Shown here one piece after another: positions 1-7,239 of a stretch of 15,997 nucleotides of DNA. Every line of letters starts with the position of its first letter. Position 1 is the stretch's first letter. Location: assembly GCA_938014915.1 (NCBI GenBank), contig CALLQQ010000067.1:1-15997 (forward strand). Direction: 5' to 3'. Origin of the DNA: an uncultured Clostridia bacterium. GTDB taxonomy: Bacteria; Bacillota; Clostridia; Oscillospirales; Ruminococcaceae. A program made the position numbers and the translations under genes. Under the pieces are notes generated by a model that was not told the DNA's origin, searched no databases, and worked only from the letters and a program-made list of their open reading frames with translations.

Positions 1-184
1 CTTTGCTCTCGGCGGTGACAATTATATCACATTCGGGTGCTTTTTCAATTAGCGCTTTTGCCGATGCTATTGTAATTTCTACATCGGAAAACATTATGAA
101 TGCGGCAATGCTCACCTTATCGTTAATCGGACAAATAGGTAGCTGTCGTCGCAGTCCTGCAATTTCCATTGTATAATAATCCAT
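1..184 (-). CDS. Phosphoribosyltransferase, APRT-like (N-terminal part, cut by window edge)
   Basis: The first 61 residues of a protein are visible, reading out of the left edge. It begins MDYYTMEIAGLRR and contains the stretches AAFIMFSDVEIT and CDIIVTAESK. These resemble the N-terminal half of clostridial adenine/xanthine-type phosphoribosyltransferases, where a V(L)TAE(S/A)KG strand leads into the active site. Family members transfer phosphoribose from PRPP to a purine base in the cytosol, which is purine salvage. The PRPP-binding loop lies beyond the edge, so substrate specificity cannot be judged. An AAGGA ribosome binding site precedes the ATG at good spacing. The gene starts 34 nt after the HIT gene and appears to be the third gene of the alaS transcript. 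The family assignment is by recognition of a partial sequence only. Confidence 0.65.
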   Translation of the reverse strand, partial: MDYYTMEIAGLRRQLPICPINDKVSIAAFIMFSDVEITIASAKALIEKAPECDIIVTAESK

Positions 185-218
185 TATAATCAATCCTTAA
201 TCAAAGTTGCTTTTCGAC

Positions 219-557
219 CTATCCCATCTTCATATCAAGCTTTTTGCCGCCGATTAGGTGGAAATGCAAGTGCGGAACAGTTTGTCCGCCATGCTCCTTG
301 GCATTCGTTACAATTCTGAATCCATCATCAAGTTTTTCTTCTTTTGCAATGCTCGATGCAACTTCAAAAATCCTTGATATTAAATGAGAATTTTCACTAT
401 TAATATCGGCAGCACTGTCAATATGTTCTTTCGGTATGATTAGCACATGTGTAGGTGCGATAGGACTTAAATCCTTGAATGCTATTACTAAATCATCTTC
501 ATACACTTTAGTGCAAGGAGCCTCCCCCTTGGCAATTTTGCAAAAAATACAGTTCAT
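219..557 (-). CDS. HIT-family nucleotide-binding hydrolase (HinT-like)
   Basis: This is a complete 112-residue histidine-triad protein, the usual length for the HinT branch. The defining triad HLHFH is at residues 96-100 and is followed by LIGG. The N-terminal CIFCKI (Cys3, Cys6) and the HVLIIPKEH strand (37-45) are also typical. HinT-type enzymes are cytosolic homodimers that hydrolyse purine nucleoside phosphoramidates and, in studied cases, aminoacyl-adenylates. The start ATG is preceded by AAAGG about ten bases upstream, and the stop is TAG. The gene begins 15 nt after alaS ends, so it should be co-transcribed and share the alanine T-box control. Placement beside an aminoacyl-tRNA synthetase suggests clean-up of escaped alanyl-AMP, but that is inference. 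Confidence 0.93.
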   Translation of the reverse strand: MNCIFCKIAKGEAPCTKVYEDDLVIAFKDLSPIAPTHVLIIPKEHIDSAADINSENSHLISRIFEVASSIAKEEKLDDGFRIVTNAKEHGGQTVPHLHFHLIGGKKLDMKMG

Positions 558-572
558 CCCTATCCAACCTTT

Positions 573-3212
573 CTAAATTTCTTCGACTATGCTTTCTAAT
601 GCGTTCAATGCTTCGGGGAGTTTATCTATATCACCAACACCTGCCATAGCACTGTCGGGACGTCCCCCGCCTTTTGAGCCTGTAATTGCAGCAACTTGCG
701 AAACAATTTTACCAGCATGCGCACCCATCTTGACGGCTGATTTACCGCATATTGCAAGCAAGGTTGATTTCTTATTAGATGTCCCTGCAATAACTGCAAT
801 AGCATTGGGGTACTTATCCTTAATTGTGTCGCCCATCTTCCTAAGTGCATCGTTCGATACTGATGGGAATTCAGCAGTTATCACGGTGAAGCCATTAACC
901 TGCTTTGCACCATCAATGATGTTGTCAAGCTGTGATTTAGCCATTTTTTGATTAAGTTCATCTATTTGCTTTTCTCTATCTTTAAGGTCGTTTACTAGCG
1001 TTTTACATCTTGTGACTAACTCACTAAGATTATTTAGTTTTAGTGCCTTTGCCGCATGAAAGATTGTTCTATTTGAGTCGTCAATAAGTTCAAGCACACC
1101 ATCGCCCGTGACTGCCTCAATTCGCCTCACTCCCGACGCAACCGACGATTCGGATATAATCTTCATCAGTCCTAATTTAGATGTATTGTCGACATGAGTT
1201 CCACCGCATAATTCGGCGGAGAATCCCTCAATCTCAATAACACGCACAATATCGCCATACTTTTCACCGAATAGTGCTATTACTCCTTTAGACTTAGCCT
1301 CCTCAAGGGGCATTTCACTCACTTTTACTTCTTTACCCTCAAGGATTTGCCTATTGCAAATTCGCTCAACTTCCTCAATTTCGCTTTTCGTCATTGCGTT
1401 AAAGTGGGAGAAGTCGAATCTACATCTTTCATTATCAACCATTTGCCCAGCTTGATGCACATGGTCGCCTAATACTTCTTGCAATGCCGCTTGCAAAAGA
1501 TGCGCACATGTATGATTTCGCATTGTTGCCTTGCGCAGCGATTCATCTACCGATGCTTTAACGGTATCCCCTCTATTAAATGTACCCTCTTCTACTGTTC
1601 CTAGGTGCATCGTTTGACCACCTGGGGCTTTCCTCGTGTCTTCAATTTTAATGCTTGCATCGCCCATTTCGATAGTTCCTGCATCGCCAACTTGTCCGCC
1701 GCTTTCAGCATAGAATGGTGTTCTATCCAGCACAATTATAACGTCATCGCCCTTAGATGCGCTATCAATGTTCTGATTACCCGAATACATTCCTACGATG
1801 TTAGCATCGGTTGCAAACGATGCATAGCCGATGAATTCCGTATTAAGACTTGCTATTTCTGAAGAAATTTCACCGCCCCAACCGTGAACATCGGATGATT
1901 TTCTAGCACTCCTAGCTTTTTCACGTTGTGCTTTCATCAATTCGTGGAATTTCTTCTCCTCATAGCCAATACCCTTTTCTTCAAGAATCTCACGTGTTAG
2001 ATCGATAGGGAATCCGAATGTATCATGAAGTTTAAAAGCAATTTTACCTAGTAGAGTTTTTTCCTTCTGGGGTAGGCTGGCTAACTTCTTAATTTCGCTC
2101 GTGAGGAGTTCCATACCTTTTTCTATTGTCTTTGCAAAACTCTCTTCCTCGGTGCGCATAACACGCTCGATAAATTCTCTATTTTCGTCTAGCTCCGGAT
2201 ATGCATGGAGGTTTTCATCAATTACAGTATCGCACACTTTATATAGGAAAGGTCCATTAATGCCAAGCAACCTACCATGTCGTGCCGCTCGCCTAATTAG
2301 ACGGCGAAGTACATATCCCCTGCCCTCATTAGAAGGCATCACACCATCGGAAATCATGAATGTAGTGCTCCTGATATGGTCGGTAATTACTCTAAGCGAT
2401 ACGTCCGACATTTCGCCCTTTTTGTAATCAACTTTTGCTATGCTGCTAACTTTCTTCATTATATTCGATACAGTATCTACTTCAAATATATTATCTACGC
2501 CCTGCATTATACACGCAAGCCGCTCAAGACCCATTCCCGTATCAATATTAGGGTGGGCAAGCTTCGCATAATTTCCCTTGCCATCACTGTCGAATTGTGT
2601 GAAAACTAGATTCCAAAATTCAACATATCTATCACATTCGCAGCCAATTCCGCAATCGTCCTTGCCGCATCCACGATCTTCCCCCATGTCGAAATGCATT
2701 TCAGAACAGGGTCCGCATGGACCGGAATCAAGCTCCCAGAAGTTATCTTCCTTGCCCAATTTAACGACCTTATCCGGTGATACTCCAACTTTCTTCGTCC
2801 ATATGTCATATGCTTCATCATCTTCTTCATAGACTGAAATCCAGATTCGTTCAGGCGGCAACTTCATAACATCAACAATGTATTCCCACGCCCATGTGAT
2901 AGCTTCTTCTTTAAAATAGTCGCCGAATGAGAAGTTCCCGAGCATCTCAAAATATGTTCCATGACGTGAAGTTTTCCCCACCTGCTCAATATCCGGTGTG
3001 CGAATGCACTTCTGGCACGTTGTAACACGTTTACTAGGCGGTGTTTCTAGTCCTTGGAAATACTTTTTAAGCGGCGCCATTCCAGCATTAACTAACAAGA
3101 GTGATGGATCCCCGTGTGGAACGAGTGAGGCGCTTGGTAATCTTAAATGCCCTTTACTCTCAAAAAAGCTTAGATAACTCTCTCTTATGTCATTTAGACC
3201 TGTCCATTTCAT
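573..3212 (-). CDS. alaS: Alanyl-tRNA synthetase
   Basis: The 879-residue product is close to the 876 residues of the E. coli enzyme. It is a class II synthetase that charges tRNA-Ala in the cytosol. The N-terminal catalytic domain shows TSRHGTYFEMLGNFSFGDYF (81-100) and motif 3 GRGYVLRRLIRRAARHGR (297-314). The editing domain carries the zinc-binding set HTCAH (His567, His571) and CGGTH (Cys669, His673), which removes mischarged Ser or Gly. The C-terminal C-Ala domain ends with GSKGGGRPDSAMAGV (846-860). A Cys-rich insert at about 181-193 (CGKDDCGIGCEC) is characteristic of the bacterial enzyme. The start is set by AAGGAGAG upstream of the ATG at 3212. Transcription is controlled by the upstream T-box leader. 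The gene is complete and intact. Confidence 0.98.
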   Translation of the reverse strand: MKWTGLNDIRESYLSFFESKGHLRLPSASLVPHGDPSLLLVNAGMAPLKKYFQGLETPPSKRVTTCQKCIRTPDIEQVGKTSRHGTYFEMLGNFSFGDYFKEEAITWAWEYIVDVMKLPPERIWISVYEEDDEAYDIWTKKVGVSPDKVVKLGKEDNFWELDSGPCGPCSEMHFDMGEDRGCGKDDCGIGCECDRYVEFWNLVFTQFDSDGKGNYAKLAHPNIDTGMGLERLACIMQGVDNIFEVDTVSNIMKKVSSIAKVDYKKGEMSDVSLRVITDHIRSTTFMISDGVMPSNEGRGYVLRRLIRRAARHGRLLGINGPFLYKVCDTVIDENLHAYPELDENREFIERVMRTEEESFAKTIEKGMELLTSEIKKLASLPQKEKTLLGKIAFKLHDTFGFPIDLTREILEEKGIGYEEKKFHELMKAQREKARSARKSSDVHGWGGEISSEIASLNTEFIGYASFATDANIVGMYSGNQNIDSASKGDDVIIVLDRTPFYAESGGQVGDAGTIEMGDASIKIEDTRKAPGGQTMHLGTVEEGTFNRGDTVKASVDESLRKATMRNHTCAHLLQAALQEVLGDHVHQAGQMVDNERCRFDFSHFNAMTKSEIEEVERICNRQILEGKEVKVSEMPLEEAKSKGVIALFGEKYGDIVRVIEIEGFSAELCGGTHVDNTSKLGLMKIISESSVASGVRRIEAVTGDGVLELIDDSNRTIFHAAKALKLNNLSELVTRCKTLVNDLKDREKQIDELNQKMAKSQLDNIIDGAKQVNGFTVITAEFPSVSNDALRKMGDTIKDKYPNAIAVIAGTSNKKSTLLAICGKSAVKMGAHAGKIVSQVAAITGSKGGGRPDSAMAGVGDIDKLPEALNALESIVEEI

Positions 3213-3228
3213 TGAAAAAATCTCTCCT

Positions 3229-3267
3229 TAAAAATAAATATGCTTCCGCCCGCAATGGGACGAAAGC
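3229..3267 (-). terminator. Intrinsic terminator of the alaS T-box
   Basis: On the minus strand the arms GCTTTCGTCCC and GGGCGGAAGC (3257-3267 and 3242-3251) form a stem of about ten pairs including G-U pairs. A U-rich tract (3229-3241) follows and runs into the alaS ribosome binding site. The 5' arm directly follows the T-box, as expected for mutually exclusive antiterminator and terminator structures. Confidence 0.88.
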
Positions 3268-3455
3268 TTTTCCGTGGTACCACCCAAATTGTGCGCATTA
3301 ACGCACCACTTTATAACCTTTAACGCAGGCATACGCTCCCACTCATCGCAGGAATGACTCCGGAGCGGCACTCAAGCTACTGCATTAGAACCTCACACCA
3401 ATAGTAGTTCAATCTCTGGAATGCAAATATACTCGATTATCCCCATCACCGTCAA
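3229..3455 (-). promoter_or_regulatory. T-box leader (alanine-type) of alaS
   Basis: The leader RNA contains the conserved T-box GGGTGGTACCACGGA (3271-3285 on the plus strand), in which UGGU can pair with the acceptor end of an A73 tRNA such as tRNA-Ala. Upstream, Stem I starts near the GATGGGGATAA segment (about 3436-3447). A likely specifier codon GCU lies at 3364-3366, inside GTGCCGCTCCGGAGTC. A small hairpin with GTGCG/CGCAC arms (3291-3306) fits Stem III. Uncharged tRNA-Ala would stabilise the antiterminator and let transcription pass the terminator into alaS. The specifier position is my reading of the loop and is less certain than the T-box itself. This leader fills most of the 371-nt gap between alaS and the penicillin-binding protein gene. 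Confidence 0.93.
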
Positions 3456-3472
3456 AAAATTCTCTTACTTCA

Positions 3473-3500
3473 ATTATATCAATTGTAGTAAGAATGTCAA
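3473..3500 (-). promoter_or_regulatory. Sigma-A promoter for alaS operon
   Basis: On the minus strand TTGACA (3495-3500) and TATAAT (3473-3478) are both perfect consensus hexamers with a 16-bp spacer. Transcription should begin near 3466, just before Stem I of the T-box. This gives a leader of about 250 nt. Confidence 0.88.
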
Positions 3501-3536
3501 CTCTTTTTATACTTTGATTTGTAAATTGGACAAATA

Positions 3537-3552
3537 CCAGCCCTTTAGCTGG
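3537..3552 (-). terminator. Weak hairpin after the penicillin-binding protein gene
   Basis: CCAGC and GCTGG form a five-pair stem with a six-base loop about 30 nt past the stop codon. Three flanking A-T pairs extend it across a bulge. The following bases (TATTTG) are only mildly U-rich, so termination here would be weak. Confidence 0.25.
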
Positions 3553-3583
3553 ATTGAGCGTTAAAAAAGGCTCGTGATTAATT

Positions 3584-5197
3584 CTAATTTTGCGATTCTG
3601 CCCTTAATTCTTCAAGCTCATATAATTTGTCGCATATTTCAGCAAATGCCGGTCCTGCCGACGATGAACCATATCCTCCGCCCTCAACCAAGATGGTGAT
3701 TACATATTTCGGCGCTTTCGCCGGGGTGAATCCCGTTAACCAACCATGTAGAATTTCCTTATCATCCTTATCCATTCTACCCGTTTGGGCGGTGGCGGTT
3801 TTTCCTCCAGCGGTAGCTTTGGTCGGGTGGAATTTCTCGTTGCTCTCATCTTCCACCGTTTCTATCATGAAGTTTTTAATCTTATTTGCTGTGCTTTTGC
3901 TAATCGCATTAGTAAAGGCAGGAGCTGTTTCTTCACTGCCGATAGTTTCACCGTCGTAGGATAGACCTTTTACTAGAAATGCACGTGGCGTTCTCCCACC
4001 ATTGACGAATGTGCTTGTCATCTGCGCAACCTGAATTGGTGTAGCTAGGAGCATACCTTGACCGAAGCTGAGGTTAGCTTTTTCGGCTGGGTTATATAGC
4101 TCGCCTTTATTCTGCAAATACCCATTTACGGAGCGCATTCCCGTTGCTAGGTTTACACTTTTCCCGAATGAAAGTGCCGATGCCGTCGACAAAAGCACTT
4201 TATCATCAATTTTAGATGCAAGTTCAATAAAATAAGTGTTGCACGAATTCACAATTGCGCCCCCCATATCTAGAACACCGTGCCCGTCCAACTTGTGACA
4301 ATTCATTATCTGTCCTTTAACATCTACATAGCCTTTACAATCGTATTCTAAATTAGTATTTATGCCTTGTTCCAATGCGGCGGAGGCGGTGGCAAGTTTG
4401 AATATCGAACCTAGATTATATCCCGATAGCGCCCTATTGACAAGTGGGTAATTCTCATCGTCATTTATGCTTTTCTCAAGTGATAATGGGGAGAAATCCG
4501 GCATGCTCACCATCGCTTTTATCTCGCCCGAATATGGATCCATAATGACAATTGCGCCCTTAATAGCATTTTCCCTTGCTACTTTTTCCGCCATTTTTTG
4601 AATGTCTTTATCAAGCGTTGTAACAATACCTGCTCTAACTTGCTTTTGCTCAATTAAAGTCTTGCTATTGCCCAATTTCAGCTGTCTTATCCCATCGGCT
4701 GAATACTGGATCGACACTTGGCTGCTATTATCACGCAGGAAATCATCATAAGCATATTCCAGTCCGGACACGCCGATATTGTCCCTGGTATATCCGATGA
4801 TATGCGGTGCTATCTGCTCATCTGAATATCTAATTGGAATGTTGAAAATATCTATATCTTCGTTGTCGACCGCCTCATCTAATTCACAGACGAAAGGTAT
4901 GGTTGCGCCCCTCCTACCCTGCAATACCGCCCTATCCTTTACATGGGGTTCAATCGCGCTGAGTGCCGATTCCGACGGGTAAACACTTGCAATTATTTTG
5001 CTTCTTTCATTTATGAGGGGCCGAAAATTTGCATCGTAAATATTGGCATATGTCCTACCTATATTTAGCGTGTATGTTGTTTGCCTCACTGCCATTTCAG
5101 CATATTTTTCATCAGTGCTAATAAAAAAAAGTCTTAAGTAAAGTAAAGTAAAGCATAAGCAAAAGCACGAAAACACTATAATTAATCTTTTCCACAT
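3584..5197 (-). CDS. Class B penicillin-binding protein (transpeptidase)
   Basis: The 537-residue protein has one N-terminal membrane segment (about residues 4-26), so it is a single-pass protein facing outward. A short PBP-dimer region with NIYDANFRPLIN (52-63) is followed by a transpeptidase domain. Active-site motifs are SIFK (264-267, nucleophile Ser264), SCN (318-320), GQG (379-381) and GKTATAQTG (465-473). The enzyme should cross-link peptidoglycan stem peptides. There is no PASTA domain, so it looks like the short clostridial PBP2/FtsI-type rather than a full SpoVD. The third motif is KTA instead of the usual KTG. The ATG at 5197 is preceded by AGGTGG (plus-strand 5207-5212), which lies inside a terminator stem. 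Whether it serves elongation, division or sporulation cannot be decided here. Confidence 0.9.
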   Translation of the reverse strand: MWKRLIIVFSCFCLCFTLLYLRLFFISTDEKYAEMAVRQTTYTLNIGRTYANIYDANFRPLINERSKIIASVYPSESALSAIEPHVKDRAVLQGRRGATIPFVCELDEAVDNEDIDIFNIPIRYSDEQIAPHIIGYTRDNIGVSGLEYAYDDFLRDNSSQVSIQYSADGIRQLKLGNSKTLIEQKQVRAGIVTTLDKDIQKMAEKVARENAIKGAIVIMDPYSGEIKAMVSMPDFSPLSLEKSINDDENYPLVNRALSGYNLGSIFKLATASAALEQGINTNLEYDCKGYVDVKGQIMNCHKLDGHGVLDMGGAIVNSCNTYFIELASKIDDKVLLSTASALSFGKSVNLATGMRSVNGYLQNKGELYNPAEKANLSFGQGMLLATPIQVAQMTSTFVNGGRTPRAFLVKGLSYDGETIGSEETAPAFTNAISKSTANKIKNFMIETVEDESNEKFHPTKATAGGKTATAQTGRMDKDDKEILHGWLTGFTPAKAPKYVITILVEGGGYGSSSAGPAFAEICDKLYELEELRAESQN

Positions 5198-5243
5198 AAA
5201 AAAACACCACCTATCAATAACTTCCTATTGATAGTATGGTGTT
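5198..5243 (-). terminator. Strong intrinsic terminator between DUF3048 gene and PBP gene
   Basis: On the minus strand a seven-pair stem (AACACCA/TGGTGTT) and a nine-pair stem (CTATCAATA/TATTGATAG) stack across a small 2x1 internal loop, capped by a six-base loop. A run of seven U residues follows and touches the ATG of the penicillin-binding protein gene. It lies just past the DUF3048 stop codon. The 3' arm contains AGGTGG, the only evident ribosome binding site of the downstream gene. Confidence 0.88.
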
Positions 5244-5255
5244 AAATGCCGACAA

Positions 5256-6344
5256 TCATTCACCTTTATATGTAACAAATTCCTGTCTATTGTCAGCAAC
5301 TATACTTATCCAACTCTTACCTGTATTTACTTTGAGCGGAGCGCCACTTGCATCGCTATATATTATCGGGTCACCATAATTGCCCTTTTTCCATGATATT
5401 TCTTGAATTTTACCTTGCGACGCATAATATCCTCTACCGGAATCAAGCCCCACTTCAACAAGTCCATTCTTATATTTCTCTATTCTCTCAATCGGAGTAA
5501 ATAGGATAAATACATTATCTACCGCAACTTGATCGCCCGAATTATTATCTATATGCGGTGCTTCATATTGTGACTTTTTATATTTCTTCAATTCGCTATC
5601 GTAAATAAAATAGCTTTGCGTATATTTAGAAAACCCGATATCGATACGTGATGCTTCCTCACCTGTTGCGGTATTCACATCAACAAAATTGAATGCTGGT
5701 GGGATTTCGCTCTGCATTTGCGTCGAATTCGCATCCAGTGCCGCCTGGAGTGAATCCTGCGTAACAAAGAAGCTATGTTCACGTCCTTTATTCCTAGCCA
5801 ATTCCTCGTCCTGCACGAATCCTATCGGCAGTGAGCCACCGTCAATCGTATCAAGACTACGGTCACTAATCACCTTCTTAGCGATTACGCTTTTCCCATA
5901 GTGAACAAATACCGTATTATGTGCGGCAGCTAAATCTAAATAATAATGACGTGCCGATCGAATTGAGCCGATTTTCACTACGTCTTCAACATTCGCATAA
6001 ATTGCCATTATGCGTGTAATGCCCCCTTCAACAGGGACTTCATAGCAAATGTCCGCATCGGCTATGCCGCTCTGAGGAGTGGCAATTTTAATGTTATTCA
6101 CCATGAAAGAAACTGGACGCTTATTGACTGCATCGGCTGGAAAATCCTTTTCCCCCGTCAGCGGATTCACATTAACTACTATTGGCTCTCCTTCGTCCTC
6201 AGATGAGGGAGAGGGTTCATCTTTATCCTTGCCTTTAGAGGAACCGATTGCTATTGCGATAATGACTGCTATTACTAAAATTAGTGCTAAAATTACTGCT
6301 CTGGCTCTTTTTTGTTTGTTTGATAGTTTCCTTTTTCTTTTCAT
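5256..6344 (-). CDS. DUF3048 (YerB-like) membrane-anchored protein
   Basis: The 362-residue product starts MKRKRKLSNKQ and has one membrane segment at about residues 15-33. A charged, Ser/Pro-rich linker follows. The DUF3048 N-terminal domain is recognisable by NPLTGE, RPVSFMVNN, the ADICYEVPVEGGITR stretch and IGSIRSARHYY. The C-terminal DUF3048 part includes NVFILFTPIE and the final ISIVADNRQEFVTYKGE. B. subtilis YerB is a lipoprotein. This protein has no lipobox Cys near the membrane segment, so it is probably anchored by the helix. The family's molecular function is not established. I chose the ATG at 6344 because AAGGGGA lies seven bases upstream. A TTG five codons earlier overlaps that site. 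The gene has its own promoter and terminator, so it is monocistronic unless transcription reads through. Confidence 0.88.
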   Translation of the reverse strand: MKRKRKLSNKQKRARAVILALILVIAVIIAIAIGSSKGKDKDEPSPSSEDEGEPIVVNVNPLTGEKDFPADAVNKRPVSFMVNNIKIATPQSGIADADICYEVPVEGGITRIMAIYANVEDVVKIGSIRSARHYYLDLAAAHNTVFVHYGKSVIAKKVISDRSLDTIDGGSLPIGFVQDEELARNKGREHSFFVTQDSLQAALDANSTQMQSEIPPAFNFVDVNTATGEEASRIDIGFSKYTQSYFIYDSELKKYKKSQYEAPHIDNNSGDQVAVDNVFILFTPIERIEKYKNGLVEVGLDSGRGYYASQGKIQEISWKKGNYGDPIIYSDASGAPLKVNTGKSWISIVADNRQEFVTYKGE

Positions 6345-6377
6345 AATAATCCCCTTCAACGCTCAAATACCTTTATC

Positions 6378-6406
6378 ATTATACTAGAAAAAAATCAGAA
6401 AATCAA
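6378..6406 (-). promoter_or_regulatory. Sigma-A-type promoter for the DUF3048 gene
   Basis: On the minus strand TTGATT (6401-6406) and TATAAT (6378-6383) are separated by 17 bp. The predicted start near 6371 leaves a short leader before the AAGGGGA site at about 6350-6356. Confidence 0.75.
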
Positions 6407-6416
6407 CTAAATTTAA

Positions 6417-6449
6417 GATACCGTTACAACAATATTTTGTAACGGTATC
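6417..6449 (-). terminator. Terminator after spoIIR
   Basis: A perfect 13-bp inverted repeat (GATACCGTTACAA / TTGTAACGGTATC) with a seven-base loop lies 15 nt after the spoIIR stop. The downstream tract TTAAATTT on the minus strand is only partly U-rich, so efficiency may be moderate. The next promoter's -35 box begins about ten bases past the stem. Confidence 0.75.
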
Positions 6450-6464
6450 CCGACTATCACCACG

Positions 6465-7109
6465 TTAATTAAATAGACCCTTGAAGAAGTTTTTCACTTT
6501 TTCGGCTACCTCGACAACTGCAAATTTAATTTCATATTCCGACGATTGTTCAATAATGTCGCTTTGCTCATTCGTGAAGTAATCATGTGTATTGGCGGTG
6601 CCCACTTCTTCATTGGGGGAATTCTGTGCCGTTGCCGCTGGGAGGCATAATGGCGGATATAGAACACACCACCAATTCTGCCCTTTTGCTTCGCCGATTG
6701 TAATCCTGAGTGCGTCATAATATCCTGCTGGCATAGTTATATTATCGTATACCCGTGTTGTAAAATACATATTTGTTAGTTCGGCATGCACTTCATAATC
6801 GCTGCCATTTTCCTCTATGACTTCCCGTGATATTTCTTCTATCTTTCTCAAGTTGGCATCTACATTCGCCTCGGCAATTTCAATCGAATCCGCCTCACCG
6901 AAAATATCCCCAGCATTCAAAAGTAGACGATCCCTCACCATGAGTTTTAATTGCTGATCCTCTCTGCTATCGGAATTTGCTAGTATATGGAGCCGCACAA
7001 CGCTGCTGCGTATATCGTCGCAATTGTTAGCGAATGCCGAAAAATTGCCGGCTACTATCGCAATGACGAATCCTATTAATAAAGCTATATCAATCTTTTT
7101 AATTTTCAT
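6465..7109 (-). CDS. spoIIR: Stage II sporulation protein R
   Basis: The 214-residue protein has an N-terminal signal or membrane segment (about residues 8-28). It carries the family signatures VRLHILANSDS (38-48) with DQQLKLMVRD (51-60), and GQNWWCVLYPPLC (143-155). In B. subtilis SpoIIR is made in the forespore under sigma F. It is exported to the intermembrane space, where it triggers SpoIIGA to process pro-sigma-E in the mother cell. The length matches the family (224 in B. subtilis). The start at 7109 is supported by GGAGG five bases upstream. A TTG four codons earlier overlaps that site and is unlikely. The gene stands alone between two terminators and has a sigma-F-like upstream element. 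Its presence indicates an endospore-forming organism or a recent descendant of one. Confidence 0.95.
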   Translation of the reverse strand: MKIKKIDIALLIGFVIAIVAGNFSAFANNCDDIRSSVVRLHILANSDSREDQQLKLMVRDRLLLNAGDIFGEADSIEIAEANVDANLRKIEEISREVIEENGSDYEVHAELTNMYFTTRVYDNITMPAGYYDALRITIGEAKGQNWWCVLYPPLCLPAATAQNSPNEEVGTANTHDYFTNEQSDIIEQSSEYEIKFAVVEVAEKVKNFFKGLFN

Positions 7110-7148
7110 ATTAACCTCCAAAATGTCTTGTCAATTTGTCCTCGTGGT

Positions 7149-7177
7149 AATTATTGACATTAATTTAGGAGTTATAC
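7149..7177 (-). promoter_or_regulatory. Candidate sigma-F promoter for spoIIR
   Basis: On the minus strand GTATA (7173-7177) matches the sigma-F -35 pattern GYWTA. GTCAATAATT (7149-7158) matches the -10 pattern GGNNANAHTN at all constrained positions except the second G. The spacer is 14 bp and the start codon lies 40 nt downstream. An alternative sigma-A reading (TTGACA, 16 bp, TAAATT) overlaps it. The call is supported mainly by spoIIR being a known sigma-F target. Confidence 0.4.
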
Positions 7178-7202
7178 ATATCTTGTCAAAATTGTTAAGA
7201 TA

Positions 7203-7238
7203 AAATTTACCCCATGTAAATTCACATGGGGTAAATTT
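7203..7238 (-). terminator. Strong terminator of the transcarboxylase operon
   Basis: A perfect 15-bp inverted repeat (arms 7203-7217 and 7224-7238, AAATTTACCCCATGT and its complement) with a six-base loop begins two bases after the TAA stop codon. It is followed on the minus strand by TTATC and further AT-rich sequence. The A-tract/T-tract ends of the stem could supply part of the U-tract. Confidence 0.82.
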
Positions 7239-7239
7239 C

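Noticed and set aside
5244..5320. A sporulation sigma-E-type promoter inside the end of the DUF3048 gene for the PBP gene
   Set aside because: CATATAAA resembles a -10 box, but no acceptable -35 box lies 14-15 bp upstream.
6345..6359. TTG start upstream of the DUF3048 ATG
   Set aside because: The TTG overlaps the AAGGGGA ribosome binding site that serves the ATG at 6344. The same reasoning was used for spoIIR and DUF2953.
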